Shown here piece by piece: positions 41,527 through 52,200 of a stretch of 64,000 nucleotides of DNA. A model generated the notes under the pieces. It did not search any database and was not told the origin of the DNA. It saw only the letters and a program-made list of their open reading frames with translations. The stretch lies in contig JAWKRG010000002.1 of assembly GCA_041389725.1 (NCBI GenBank), forward strand, positions 1,488,001-1,552,000, read 5' to 3'. Position 1 is the stretch's first letter. The number at the start of each line of letters is the position of its first letter. Source of the stretch: Polyangiaceae bacterium. GTDB lineage: Bacteria > Myxococcota_A > Polyangia > Polyangiales > Polyangiaceae. The translations under genes were made by a program, and so were the position numbers.

Positions 41527-43470
41527 TCAGCGTGCAATCACGTTGCCCTCAGGGGCAAAGCTCGTACGCCGCTTCTCGAACAACTTGGCGTCGTCCAGGG
41601 TGCCCTCGACCAACTCGTAGCCGAGCAACGCCACGATACGGTTCTGGAAGAACAACGGTCGTGCGTTGCCGTACCAGTCCACGCAGGAAGCCTGACAGCC
41701 GTCGTTTTGACCGACACCCGGGCGAGCCTCCAAGGTGCCCAGCTCACTGAAGCTCAGCCCCACGTTCTTCAGGAACAAGATCGAGGCTGACCCTTCCCGC
41801 AGTTGTCGGTGACCCGGTCGGCTGCCGCCGACGATGGGCAGTCCCAGCAGCCCCTCACCGTCGCCCTGGGGTTTGTAGAAGAAGCCGTGGCTGCGCGTTT
41901 CGCCCTGACTGGCGCCGGTGCGCTTGTAGGCCGGGCGCAGGGCGGGAGTGTCTCCCAGCACCACGGGCGTGAAGTAGAGATCGCTTCCATCCGAACCCAC
42001 CGCGACGGCATCGCGACCAAGGGCTTCGATGCGGTCGACGCCGTGTGGCAACGGCAGCGCTGCCGTGGGACCACCGCCTGCGTAGCGATACGCATAGATG
42101 TTGCTGTCTTGCGCGGGCCGAGGTCGTCCCCACGTCGTCCCCGTGCCGTAGAGCACGTAGTCACCCACGAAGCGATTCTGCATGGCGTAGCCCAGGGGAC
42201 GCGGCAGCGTCGCGTAGCTTTCCGAGGGAGCTTCTTCCTCGCCTGGCCCGAAAGACGTGAGTGGCACACGAAGCAACGCCATGTCACCGGACTTGACCTC
42301 GGACCGCCACATCGCTTCACCACCGCCATCGGCGCGCACGACCACGTTGAGATGACCTTCACCCTCCAAGAACGACATCTGGTCGATGGGCGTCCCCTTC
42401 ACGTGCAGAGCCGACGGCGCCGCGCCATCCAGCGGCATGCGATAGACCAGAGAACGCGGCGCACGACCCTGTGCATCTCGTTCCCAGTGCGTCATCCACA
42501 CGTAGACGGCACTGGGAGAAACGTAGAACACGCGCCCGGCTGGCCCCATCACGCTGGTGGCCGTGCAGTCCAGCTCACGGGCGCCGAGATCGCAGGTGGT
42601 GACCGTGTGCAGAGCCAGGAAGGACGACGCGATCAGTGGCCGGTAGATGCGCTGAGGGGTCACGATGCGCTTGAAGTCCGCAGGCGTCGCACCCGCACGC
42701 CAGCGCCGAAGGGCTGGAAACGAGTCGTTCACGCGCCTTTCGTCGAGGTGCAAGTACAGGGGTGAGTAGAAGATCAGCTTGTTGCCAATCAGTCGACTCG
42801 CGTAGTTGCGCGACGAATAGTAGTCGTTGGAGCGCAGATGGTAGGTCGCCCGATAGCTGAGTTTGCCGTCGCCGGCCATGTCGAAGATCCCCAGCTCGGT
42901 TCCACCGCGCTGGTAGCTGTAACCCACCACCACGATGGTGCTGCCGCTGACCAACATCTCGTCGTACCAGGCGCCGCGCGGAGAGGTGTCGGGACCAAAC
43001 GCGTTGATCTCACTGACAGGCGTGAGGGCGCCGTCGTCGATGCGAATCGTGAATAGGCGCCCACGCCTGAGCACGATCAGGTGCCCCTGATGCAACTTGA
43101 CGATTCCCCCCTCGTCCACGCCTGCGTGCTGCACATTGGTGACGGACTCGCCCTCACTCGACTCCGCTTTGTCTGCCGCTGATTCCTCCATGGGCGCAGC
43201 CGCCGCCGGCGCCGGTTCCATGCCTCCCTTCCCTCGCGGCATCTGGTCACGCTGACGCGCCTCGCGCAAATCTCGGATGAAACCGTCCAGATCAGCCTGG
43301 TCCTTGAACGCCGTGAGCTGCTTCTTCGTTTCCCGATTCACCGCCGTCTGCAGATGGGTCGTGCCACTGTCGCCCGAGGTTCCAGGCTCCGTCTTGCTCC
43401 TGCTACAGGAAGAACAGGCGGAGAGCAGCGGCAGCAGGCAGAGCGCGGCAGCACGTAGCAGCTTGGTCAT
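41527..43470 (-). CDS. Secreted beta-propeller-domain lipoprotein (Beta_propel family)
   Basis: 647 residues from the ATG at 43470, which gives a lipoprotein signal (LLSACSSCS). A charged region (FKDQADLDGFIRDLREARQR) leads to the family block TNVQHAGVDEGGIVK near residue 115, characteristic of the Beta_propel family (pfam09826 as I recall it), and then about 500 residues of beta-propeller. Known members are secreted and uncharacterised. No operon partner is clear; the next gene on this strand is over 500 bp away. Confidence 0.8.
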   Translation of the reverse strand: MTKLLRAAALCLLPLLSACSSCSRSKTEPGTSGDSGTTHLQTAVNRETKKQLTAFKDQADLDGFIRDLREARQRDQMPRGKGGMEPAPAAAAPMEESAADKAESSEGESVTNVQHAGVDEGGIVKLHQGHLIVLRRGRLFTIRIDDGALTPVSEINAFGPDTSPRGAWYDEMLVSGSTIVVVGYSYQRGGTELGIFDMAGDGKLSYRATYHLRSNDYYSSRNYASRLIGNKLIFYSPLYLHLDERRVNDSFPALRRWRAGATPADFKRIVTPQRIYRPLIASSFLALHTVTTCDLGARELDCTATSVMGPAGRVFYVSPSAVYVWMTHWERDAQGRAPRSLVYRMPLDGAAPSALHVKGTPIDQMSFLEGEGHLNVVVRADGGGEAMWRSEVKSGDMALLRVPLTSFGPGEEEAPSESYATLPRPLGYAMQNRFVGDYVLYGTGTTWGRPRPAQDSNIYAYRYAGGGPTAALPLPHGVDRIEALGRDAVAVGSDGSDLYFTPVVLGDTPALRPAYKRTGASQGETRSHGFFYKPQGDGEGLLGLPIVGGSRPGHRQLREGSASILFLKNVGLSFSELGTLEARPGVGQNDGCQASCVDWYGNARPLFFQNRIVALLGYELVEGTLDDAKLFEKRRTSFAPEGNVIAR

Positions 43471-43645
43471 GGCAACGAGAGTACGCTCCAGCGGCGCTGG
43501 AGATCTGGATTCGCCTCGCCGGCCGCACTTTCGAGCAATCCAGACCTTGGACTCCTCGCCGCACGTCCTGAATTCTACCGCAACGGGCGCGGCGACGACC
43601 CGCACCGGGCTTGCCGCCTCTTGGTCACGGCAGTAGCGAAGGAGC

Positions 43646-44044
43646 GTGCTTGGCGACTATTCCAACGACTACCTGCGTCTCGACGTGCTCGCAGGAACGC
43701 CACCCATCATACGGGTGACGCGGCTGGAGCGGCGTTTCGAAGACGTGCAAGCACTGCGCCAGGCGTGGAACGAGATGCTGCGCGCACTGGACGGAATCGA
43801 TCGCCGCAGGCACAACTTGCTCGTCGATACGCGCATGGTCCCCGGACGCAACGACTCGGAGTTCGAGGCGGCTTTCGCGCCGCTGCGGCGCGAACTCACG
43901 CGCGGGTTCCCGAAGACGGCCGTGCTCGTGCAGGCTGTCATTGGTCGACTACAAGCCCAGCGGCACATCGGCGCAGACGGGGGCACGTCGCGGGCCTTCC
44001 AGAGCGAACAGCAAGCGCTCAACTGGCTACGCGCCGTCGACTAG
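43646..44044 (+). CDS. SpoIIAA/STAS-like small protein
   Basis: 132 residues from the GTG at 43646, with GGAG just before. The sequence (DYLRLDVLAGTPPIIRVTRLER then LLVDTRMVPGRNDSEFE) resembles the SpoIIAA/STAS-like family common in Myxococcota, with an alternating strand-helix pattern. There is no signal peptide or membrane segment. The conserved Ser or Thr of anti-sigma antagonists is not obvious, so a phospho-switch role is only a possibility. It converges on the Cys-rich gene. Confidence 0.6.
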   Translation: MLGDYSNDYLRLDVLAGTPPIIRVTRLERRFEDVQALRQAWNEMLRALDGIDRRRHNLLVDTRMVPGRNDSEFEAAFAPLRRELTRGFPKTAVLVQAVIGRLQAQRHIGADGGTSRAFQSEQQALNWLRAVD

Positions 44045-44062
44045 AGCTCTAGGTGAGTAGCA

Positions 44063-45022
44063 CTAGCGGCACTTTCCGTCGCTGGCTCGCTTCTGACCCG
44101 CGGGGCACTTGGGCGTGCACTTGCCCAGGTAGAGTTCTTGGTCCGCCGTGCACACCGGATCCTTCACGCACTTGCCGGTCGCGTCCTGGTGGTAGCCCGT
44201 CGCACAACCCACGCACCGCCCCTGGGAGTCTCGCGTCTGGCCCGCGGCACACTTGGGCGTGCACTTGCCCAGATAGAGTTCTTGGTCCGCCGTGCACACC
44301 GGATCCTTCACGCACTTGCCGGTCGCGTCCTGGTGGTAGCCCGTCGCGCAACCCACGCACCGCCCCTGGGAGTCTCGCGTCTGGCCCGTCGCACACTTTG
44401 GCACGCATTTGCCCAAGTACAGTTCCTGGTCCGCGGTGCACACCGGATCCTTCACACACTTGCCCGCGCCATCCTGGTGATAGCCCGTCGCACAACCTTC
44501 GCACTTGCCCTGGTTGTTCAGCGTCTGGCCAGCGGGACACTTCTTGAAACACTTGCCCAGCACCAACTCTTCATCGGCTGCGCACACCGGATCTTTCACG
44601 CACTTGCCTGCACCATCTTGGTGATAGCCCGTCGCGCAACCTTCGCACTTGCCCTGGTTGTTCAGCGTCTGGCCAGCGGGACACTTCTTGAAACACTTGC
44701 CCAGCACCAGCTCTTCGTCCGCCGCGCACTTGGGCGGCGCAACGCACTGGCCGCTCTTGCTCTTTTGATAGCCATCGGCGCATTCCACGCATTTGCCGTC
44801 GTTGCCCATCTTCCGGTCAGGCGGGCACTTCTTGAAACACTTGCCCAGCACCAGCTCTTCGTCCGCCGCGCACTTGGGGGCTGCAACGCAGACACCCTTC
44901 GCGCTGCGAACCTTGCCCGCCGGGCACTTGCCCTCGGCGGCCGGCTTGGCGTCCACGATCCCAACCAGTCCGAACAGAGCAACGCCACCCGTGATCAGCA
45001 AGAATGTCGTCTTTTCCACCAT
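44063..45022 (-). CDS. Exported Cys-rich protein with 48-residue tandem repeats
   Basis: 319 residues from the ATG at 45022, which has GGAGGT before it and opens into a signal or anchor (TTFLLITGGVALFGLVGIVDA). The mature part is five complete tandem repeats and one partial repeat of 48 residues, each with six cysteines (LGKCxxKCxxGQTxxxxGxC, then GCATGYHQD and GKCVKDPV). The spacing is like EGF or laminin-type disulphide domains. Units 4 and 5 are nearly identical in DNA (period 144 bp), showing recent duplication. It is probably a surface or extracellular disulphide-rich stalk; the function is unknown. Confidence 0.85.
   Translation of the reverse strand: MVEKTTFLLITGGVALFGLVGIVDAKPAAEGKCPAGKVRSAKGVCVAAPKCAADEELVLGKCFKKCPPDRKMGNDGKCVECADGYQKSKSGQCVAPPKCAADEELVLGKCFKKCPAGQTLNNQGKCEGCATGYHQDGAGKCVKDPVCAADEELVLGKCFKKCPAGQTLNNQGKCEGCATGYHQDGAGKCVKDPVCTADQELYLGKCVPKCATGQTRDSQGRCVGCATGYHQDATGKCVKDPVCTADQELYLGKCTPKCAAGQTRDSQGRCVGCATGYHQDATGKCVKDPVCTADQELYLGKCTPKCPAGQKRASDGKCR
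44066..44900. repeat. 144-bp tandem repeat array in the Cys-rich gene
   Basis: The same block recurs every 144 bp (for example cttggtccgccgtgcacacc at 44137 and 44281) for about five complete copies. The two copies nearest the 3' end are almost identical and older copies diverge. The array is in frame, so the copy number can change without breaking the protein. Confidence 0.85.
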
Positions 45023-45135
45023 ACCTCCGCTCGTAGTGTTACTCCGCAGGCCGCCCACAAATACCCGGCTGGCGCGAATCCGCAGCTGATTGGCGGCTTT
45101 TCGCAAAGGGGATGCCCCTGGAGGGCCTCCGGGCC

Positions 45136-45789
45136 TCACCGTTTCGCCTTGTCCCGTCGCGGTGCCCGGACGCACAAGCGGGCCTTGGGGTCACTCTTCA
45201 CGGCTGGCGCGATTCGCAGATACCAGTGAGCTCGCATCTTGGATTGCGCAAAGCTGCAGCTGTTGCCTGTCGCATAGGCGGCCATCGTCGACTCGGGCGA
45301 AAACCCACCGTGCGGCGAGCAGAGCCTGCGTGCGCTGGAGAGTACACGCGCGGCAGCCCACGCTGCACGCGTGGTGGAGATCAAATCGGTGCCGCTCAGA
45401 GTCTCCCACTCTTCTCTTGGAACCAGTTCGCTGGCTTGGATCTGCCAGAGCGAACGCGAGCGATGGAATACCTGTCCACCTCGCCGAAACGCGTCGCACT
45501 CGCCAGGACCGCACTGCCCAGCGTGCACTCTCCACATCAATCGGGACTCGAACCACGCCTCAGTAACGAGCAGTGATGCCATCTGCCATGTCGGCCCAGG
45601 CCAGATGCGGGTACAGCTTTCGGTCTGCCCTTCACAAGTCGCGCGCTGCGCGCTCAGTGCGATAGCGGTCGCAATCGTGCCGTAGCGCGCACGAGTTTCG
45701 GCCGGGGTCTCGGGGGCCGTCCCCGGGAGGTACTGAGGCTGCGGCAAGCAGTGCAGCACCGCGAGGATCTGCTTCGCGAGGGCAAGCAA
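45136..45789 (-). CDS. Lysozyme/lytic transglycosylase-like exported protein
   Basis: About 217 residues from a TTG; no ATG or GTG lies between it and the upstream stop, and the first residues (LLALAKQILAVLHC) may be a signal sequence. The segment LVTEAWFESRLMWRVHAGQC then SRSLWQIQAS and MAAYATGNSC follows the order of Glu-Ser, SLWQ and AYN motifs in SLT-type transglycosylases, with the Glu of ESR the candidate catalytic residue. It may cleave peptidoglycan. The start is the weakest part of the call. Confidence 0.6.
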   Translation of the reverse strand: MLALAKQILAVLHCLPQPQYLPGTAPETPAETRARYGTIATAIALSAQRATCEGQTESCTRIWPGPTWQMASLLVTEAWFESRLMWRVHAGQCGPGECDAFRRGGQVFHRSRSLWQIQASELVPREEWETLSGTDLISTTRAAWAAARVLSSARRLCSPHGGFSPESTMAAYATGNSCSFAQSKMRAHWYLRIAPAVKSDPKARLCVRAPRRDKAKR

Positions 45790-45872
45790 GAACGTGACGA
45801 TGCCAGCTGGGCTTCGGCGACGTCAAGCTTGACCACGAACCCAGGCCCGACACGTCACGCAAGTGTGTGCTT

Positions 45873-46979
45873 TCACTGCGAACGCTGTTTGCGCCAACGC
45901 GCGAGTGCGCGCAACGCAGCCGGGTACAAGCCGAGCTGTGCGCAGTGGTCGGGCTTACCGCCACCCCCGAAGCCGCGCACGTGCAACGCGCCGTGACTGA
46001 AAGCGTGAATCAGTGGAATTCCGGGCGGGTCGCGCCGTTCGACCAGGATGGCACGCGTCGACAGCGACTGCAGCCAGCGGTGCGTGCTCTCGGTGGTCGA
46101 CGCATAGCCGTCGGGAACCACCGAAGAGTGAGTCGCAAACACGAACACATCGCCCGACATTGCGCGTTTGCCGAGTTCGATGAAGGGGCGCAGCTGGAAG
46201 TCCGACACTTCTTCGCGCCGAGCGACGTGCAAGCCATCGAGAAGGATCACAGCGTCTGCGGTCACATCCTTGCTCTGCTCCAGGAGCGTCGAGATGGCTT
46301 CGTAGCCGCCGCTCCAGGATCCGAGAGCAACATGGCGCGCGTGGACCTTGCGTTTCAGCGCTCGCCCCAGCGTCTGCTCCATGGCCTCGACCAAGTGACG
46401 ATAGGCGTCGGGGCCGCCGAGGTGAGTGCGCCAATCCATGCCGCGCTTGCGCCGCACGCCGAGCATCACCATGGGCACGTCGGCTTGTACGAACTGGAGC
46501 CAAGCCAAGTCGTGTCCATGAAAGTGGACCAACAGGTCGAACTTGCCGTCCGCATCCACCGCGCCCGCCTTGGGTTGACTATAGAAACCCGCGGGAGAAG
46601 CGGACTTCCAGGTGGTGAAGTTGCCGGGCCCCGTGTCCGGCGGCGCGCAGGGATCGCCGCTGTCCTCGGTCACGACAAAGCCGCGGCCGCGGTCTGCGTC
46701 CGTGGGTGGTGCTGGGGAGAGCGTTCCATCCGCGGGGGCTTCCAGTCCCTTTGGTCGTTGCTTCAACTCTTCGCGCAGTTGAAGCGGTCGCGCCGCGTCG
46801 AGCGGATCGGGTAGCTGAGCGATGCGGACCTTGGGAACACGCACTTCAGCCATGCCCGTGTTCAGGCTCTGCATGGGCGCCGCGCTGAGCCACAACAACC
46901 CAATCAGCGCGAGAACCATCGAGCCACCAGCGAAGAGCTGAATCTGGCCGCGCGTGAGTCGGGGAGACAGGTCAGTCAT
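45873..46979 (-). CDS. Membrane-anchored alpha/beta hydrolase
   Basis: 368 residues from the ATG at 46979, the first one followed by a membrane anchor (GGSMVLALIGLLWLSAA). After a Pro-rich linker comes a hydrolase-like domain: LLVHFHGHDL near residue 165, the nucleophile elbow GSWSGGYEAI near 240, LLDGLH, and the probable catalytic His in HAFSHGALH. The elbow is G-x-S-x-G. The substrate is unknown; an external esterase or peptidase fits. It is divergent from the next gene, with 183 bp between the starts. Confidence 0.75.
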   Translation of the reverse strand: MTDLSPRLTRGQIQLFAGGSMVLALIGLLWLSAAPMQSLNTGMAEVRVPKVRIAQLPDPLDAARPLQLREELKQRPKGLEAPADGTLSPAPPTDADRGRGFVVTEDSGDPCAPPDTGPGNFTTWKSASPAGFYSQPKAGAVDADGKFDLLVHFHGHDLAWLQFVQADVPMVMLGVRRKRGMDWRTHLGGPDAYRHLVEAMEQTLGRALKRKVHARHVALGSWSGGYEAISTLLEQSKDVTADAVILLDGLHVARREEVSDFQLRPFIELGKRAMSGDVFVFATHSSVVPDGYASTTESTHRWLQSLSTRAILVERRDPPGIPLIHAFSHGALHVRGFGGGGKPDHCAQLGLYPAALRALARWRKQRSQ

Positions 46980-47162
46980 GGGACCGTGACGGAGGTCGCC
47001 GCAAATCGCCGACCGAGTTTGCGCCCTTCGCTCGAGCAAGTCAAAAGCGCGCACTCTCGCGAAGAGCCGAACGCCCGGCCACCGACCGCCAAATTCCTGC
47101 CATCGCGCACTCACCCCACGGTTCCATTCGTGTTGGGGTCGACAGTGGTACACTGACTGTCG

Positions 47163-48071
47163 ATGGCCGCTCCTCCACGCCGCAGGTATCCACTTCCTCC
47201 ACTGCGCTCTGGAGGCTCGACGGCAGGGTCTGCAGAGAAGCCTCCGCCCCCGCGCTCACCCGCGGCGGATACCCCGGCCGCCGAGGCAGGGGGCGACGAC
47301 TCAGAAGGACGCGCTCGCGAAGTGGCCGAAGCGGTCGTGGAGGGTTTGCGCAGTGAGCTCGCGGAGGTCTACACGCAACTGCTGAAGATGGAGAATCGCT
47401 TGAATGCGCTCGAAGGGCGTTCAGATTCGACGCGATTCGACGTGATCGACGCGCGGCTGGAAGCGATGACAGACGCGCAGCGCCAGCTCGCGTCCAAGCT
47501 CGCAGCGTTACCCGCTGCGGCTCCCGCGCAAGTCTTCGCAGCTCCCTCACCCACCGCCACGCCCGCGCCCCCCGTTGCAGCGCCCGCACCGACCGCCGCA
47601 GTTGCAGCGCCTGCAGCGCTGGCGGCAACACCCGCACCGCCCGTCGTCGCTTCCCCTCCGCCAGCGACCGCGGTCGTCACCTCCGCGCCAGCCATGCCGA
47701 CGGCCACGCCGGCACCGGCCCATGTCACGTCAGCGGCAGCGGCACCCGTGATCACCTCCGCCACTCCGCAACCGGCGCCCGTCGCACCGGCGACGCCACA
47801 GGTGACTCCGCTCGCGGCGGCGCCCGCTGCCGTCGCCGCACCAGTCGGCCCCCAGGCGCCAGCCGCAGCGGCGGTGCCCGCCAGGCCCCAGGTGTTCTCG
47901 ATGCCGCCCCAGGACATCGTGGTGGACTTGAGCGATCTCTCCGACTTGCCGTTCACTAGCGGAGAGCAGCGTCGACGACGCGTGTTCCTGGGCGTGATGT
48001 TGGTCTTGTTGGGCCTCGTGGCGTTCTTCATCATCTACGCAGTGATGAGCCAGTCGAATCTGCACAGCTGA
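47163..48071 (+). CDS. Coiled-coil, Ala/Pro-rich protein with C-terminal membrane anchor
   Basis: 302 residues. A Pro-rich head (1-55) leads to a coiled-coil stretch (about 55-120), then 120 residues nearly all Ala/Pro/Thr/Val. A short conserved block (DIVVDLSDLSDLPF) precedes one terminal helix (VFLGVMLVLLGLVAFFIIYAV). This is a tail-anchored layout, with the bulk in the cytoplasm. I do not recognise the family. Confidence 0.65.
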   Translation: MAAPPRRRYPLPPLRSGGSTAGSAEKPPPPRSPAADTPAAEAGGDDSEGRAREVAEAVVEGLRSELAEVYTQLLKMENRLNALEGRSDSTRFDVIDARLEAMTDAQRQLASKLAALPAAAPAQVFAAPSPTATPAPPVAAPAPTAAVAAPAALAATPAPPVVASPPPATAVVTSAPAMPTATPAPAHVTSAAAAPVITSATPQPAPVAPATPQVTPLAAAPAAVAAPVGPQAPAAAAVPARPQVFSMPPQDIVVDLSDLSDLPFTSGEQRRRRVFLGVMLVLLGLVAFFIIYAVMSQSNLHS

Positions 48072-48214
48072 GCCTGCATCGCGGGAGCTGAATGCAGCCA
48101 GCGCGGAGTTGACCCGCGCCGCGCCGGGCGTTGACCCACAAGGGCCTTCAGCTCTTGCGTGCTCGTGTTAGGGCGTTGACCCCGCACCGAGTGATCTGCA
48201 TGGTTCGCGTCGCC

Positions 48215-49294
48215 ATGAACCCACGATTGCTACCGCTCCTGTCCATGACTGTTTACGGCTGCGCGCCCGCCGTCGCCGAGCCACCGCAGGCGCCTCAGTG
48301 CCCCAGCTGTGAAGCCGCCGCCGCCCCAACGGCGCCGCCTAGCGCGCCCGCCAGCAAGCTCGCCTTGCCGGCGAACGTTGCAAGCTTCGAGCAGCTCCTC
48401 GAACGTCTGGAGAAGCGCGAGTGCGACGCCATCTTCGCCTCATTCAACCACACCATGCAAAAGGCGCTCGGGGCCGACAAGACGACCCAGATCTGCACCG
48501 ACTTGTCCAAGGCCGCGCCCTTCACGCAGTTCGTATTGACGAAGCAGTCCGGTGCCTCGGCAGAGTTCCTCGTCACCCACAAAGGCGATGGCAAGCTGGA
48601 GGCGAGTTTGACCTTGGACGAAGCGGGCAAGATCGCCGGCCTCTGGTTTCGTCCGCCGGCGCCGCCCCCAGCGCCCGTCAAAAAGACTACGACCGCCTTG
48701 CGATTGCCCTTCGAAGGCGAGTGGATGGTCGTCTGGGGCGGCGACAACCTGGCCGACAACAAGCACATCACCCACAAGAACCAGCAGCGTGCTGCTGACC
48801 TGATCGTGATGGACGAGACGGGCAAGTCCCACGCGGGAGATGGCAAGCAGAACAAGGACTACTTTGCCTATGGCAAGAAGGTACTGGCCGCGGGAGATGG
48901 CGTCGTCGTGACCGTCGTCGACGGTGTGCCCGACAACCCGCCCGGCGTGATGAACCAATACGCAGCCGTCGGGAACGCGGTGGTCCTGAAGCACTCGGAC
49001 ACGGAGTTCTCGGTCTATGCGCATCTGCAACCGGGGAGCATTCGCGTGAAGCCCAAGATGCGGGTGAAAGCCGGTCAGCTCCTCGGACTATGCGGCAACA
49101 GCGGCAACACCAGCGAACCGCACATTCACTTTCACCTGCAGGATCGTGCCGATCTCGCTACCGGCATGGGCCTGGAACCGGTGTTCGTCAGGGTGAAGCT
49201 CGAGCGCGAAGGCACAGCGCCTTCAAAGAAGAGCGAGGGGACCGACGCCGAGGCCTACCTCTTCAAGAAGGGCGACCACATCGCTCCGCGCTGA
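48215..49294 (+). CDS. M23-family metallopeptidase (lipoprotein)
   Basis: 359 residues from the ATG at 48215, which opens into a lipoprotein signal (LLPLLSMTVYGC); the ATG at 48200 is an alternative. An N-terminal domain of about 120 residues resembles the DUF3887 type, then the LysM-free M23 peptidase: LPFEGEWMVVWGG, ITHKNQQRAADLIV with the His/Asp pair, VYAHLQPGSI, and HIHFHLQ. It should cleave peptidoglycan cross-links in the periplasm. The 3' end overlaps the convergent kelch gene by 32 bp. Confidence 0.88.
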   Translation: MNPRLLPLLSMTVYGCAPAVAEPPQAPQCPSCEAAAAPTAPPSAPASKLALPANVASFEQLLERLEKRECDAIFASFNHTMQKALGADKTTQICTDLSKAAPFTQFVLTKQSGASAEFLVTHKGDGKLEASLTLDEAGKIAGLWFRPPAPPPAPVKKTTTALRLPFEGEWMVVWGGDNLADNKHITHKNQQRAADLIVMDETGKSHAGDGKQNKDYFAYGKKVLAAGDGVVVTVVDGVPDNPPGVMNQYAAVGNAVVLKHSDTEFSVYAHLQPGSIRVKPKMRVKAGQLLGLCGNSGNTSEPHIHFHLQDRADLATGMGLEPVFVRVKLEREGTAPSKKSEGTDAEAYLFKKGDHIAPR

Positions 49295-52200
49295 GAACGC
49301 CACGCCGTCGGCGACGCGCGAACGCGAACAGCACGAGGCCGAGCCAAGCAACGTGGCGCGACGATCCCCGTGGCGCGGTCGAGCAGTCGCAGCCACCGTC
49401 CTCGCTTGCTCCGCCAGACGTCGCGGCGTCGGGGGACGCGTCCGCCGCTGCTGCGAAGCCGCCGCTGCCTCCCGAAGCGGTGCTACCCCCCGCAGAGGTG
49501 CCCGCCTGCGCACCGGCGCCCGCGGCAGCAGCCGAACCGGCGTCCCCGGCAACGCCCCCGCCGCCCGCCGTGCCGCCATCGAGAGTGCCCGCGTCAGCGC
49601 CTGAGCCGGCGCTGCCGTCGTTCGCGGCGCCGTCCTTCGTGCCTGCGTCGGGCTGTGGAACGCAGCTGGATGAACTCAGGTTGCACACGAAGCCGAGAGC
49701 GCACTGCGTGTCGTTCGCGCAGGTGGTGCCGCAGGCGGCGCCGTTGCACGCGTAGGGCGTGCAGGCGACTGTGGAGAGAGCGGGGCATTGACCCGCGCCG
49801 TCACAGGATGCGGGAACCGTGGCCACGGAGTTGCTGCAAGAAGCGGCGCGGCAAGAAACGGACGCGCCGACGAGCGCTGCACACGTGGTTCGGTCGATGC
49901 CATCGCACTGCTTGCCCGCGCACACGTTGGCTCCACCGGAGCTGCACGCCGGACGAGTACCCACGGGTGCGCCCGTGGCGGGCGAGCATACCCCGGGCGA
50001 TGTGGCCAGATTGCACGCTTCACACTGCCCCGTGCACGGCGTGTTGCAGCAGACGCCATCGACGCAAGTGCCCGTCGCGCACTCGATCGTCGACGTGCAG
50101 GCGCCTCCCGCGGTCGACAGCAACGTCCACGTGTCTCCGAGTGCCGCGCTCGAGCCGGGTGTCGTGACTGGGCCGCTGCCACCGAAGAGCACGGTCTGCT
50201 TGCGAGTGGCGTCGTAGGCCATCGCGTGTCGCCAACGTGGGCTGGGCGAGGCCGCCGGACTCTCTTGCGTCCAGGTCGTGCCATCCCAGCTCCAGGTGTC
50301 GCCGAGTTCGCCGACGTTCCGACCACCAAACAACACGACTCGTTGGCGCACCAGGTCGTAGGCCATCGTGTGGTAGGCGCGCGCACCAGGGGAAGCTGCG
50401 GGCGATTTTTGGGTCCAAGTCGATCCGTTCCACGTCCAGGTGTCGTTGAGCGGGATCCCGAACTCGCCGCCGAACAACACGACCTCAGCGCGAGCGGCGT
50501 CGTAGGCGACCGCGTGAAACCAGCGTGCGGACGGCGACGTCGATGGACTCTCTTGCTTCCAGTTGGCTCCGTTCCAACTCCAGGTGTCCGTGAGATGGGT
50601 GCCGGAAGTCTCGCGCCCGCCGAACAACACGACCTGACTGTGCGCTGTGTCGTATGCCATCGCCTGACCGATGCGCAGGCCGGGCTTTGCGGCGGGAACA
50701 ACCTCGGTCCAGCCGACACCGTTCCACAGCCACGTGTCGTCGAAAAACGTGAGGCTTGCGGTTTGCCCACCGAAAAGGACGACTTGTTCGTGTGCTGCGT
50801 CGTAGGCCATCGTCGGCGAAAGGCGCGCGGGTGGCAGGGGCGCGGCACTCTGCTGCGACCACGTGTCCGTCCTCAGCCAAAAGTCAGCGCCGTAGAGCAC
50901 GCCCTGCCCTTCCTTCTGGTGGAACGCCATGGGCGTTTGGGCGCGTGGCGTTGGGTTTTGGGGAGTGGACCACTTGGCGTCTTTCCAAGTCCAGGTTTCA
51001 TCCAACGCGGAACCGTTGCCTCCACCGTAGAGAAGCACTCCCCCGCCTGCGGGATCCACCGCCATCGCGTGAAGCTCTCGCACGCTCGGTGCAGGAGCTG
51101 GCGTTTCGGCCTTCCAGGTCGATCCGTTCCAGGACCAGGTGTCGCCAAGCCGCACATCGACGTCGTCGCTGCCGCCGAAGAGGCTGACCATTCCGCTGGA
51201 AGGATCGAAGGCTAGGGAGTGTCGCTTGCGCGCCTTGGGCGGCGTGCCGGCACTCGCGGAAACATCGGTCCACGTGGAACCGTTCCAGATCCAGGTATCG
51301 TTCGTGGGCTGCGCGTTCTGATTCACCCCGCCGAAGAGCACGACGTTGCCATGCACATCGTCGTACGCCATCGCGGCTTCATAGCGAGCCGGTGGTGAGC
51401 TGGACGGGGATTCTTGCTTCCAAGTGGAACCGTCCCAAGTCCAGGTGTCCCCCAGCTCGGCGCTGCCGAAGCCCCCGAAGAGTACGACCTTGCCACGGGC
51501 GGCGTCGTAGGCCATCGCGTGGGCTCTCCGCGCCGGCGGAGACGTGGACGGCGTTTCATTGGTCCAGTCACTGCCATCCCAGGTCCAGGTGTCCGCCTTC
51601 AAGCCACTGCCAAAACCGCCGAAGAGCACGACTTCGTTGCGCGCCCCATCGAAGACCATGGCGTGGGAGCTTCGTGCCGACGGTGCGTGTACGGGCGACA
51701 AGGTCGACCAGTGGTTGGGACTCCACACCACCGTGTCGCCCAGCGGCCCCGCGTTGGATTCCCCACCGAAGATCACGACTTGGTTGCGTGCGCGGTCCGC
51801 CGCCATGCCGTGGCTCACTCGCGCGCCGGGCGGCAACACAGGCCCGACTTGCTTCCAGGTCGTGGTGTCGAAGGCTGGATCGAGCAACACGGGGAACGTG
51901 AGATCCGTGGCATCGAGGGACACGGCCATCACGCCAGCGGCGTCGTCCCACTCGAGCCTCGCGTCTCGACGCACTCCCGCGCTGTCGACGGCGAAGGGCT
52001 TCGGCACGGCGAGTACCATGTGCCCCCTGGCGTCGATGAACCACAGCGTGCCATCGGGCTGCATCGCGCCGCGAGCAATCCCGCTCGGCAGCTCGATGGT
52101 CCATTCGAGGCGCATGTGCGCCGTGGCTTCACGGAAGAGAATCAGCTCTTCGAAGGACGACGGGGATGCGGTCACGATAGCGTCCACCCCGTCGCCGTAT

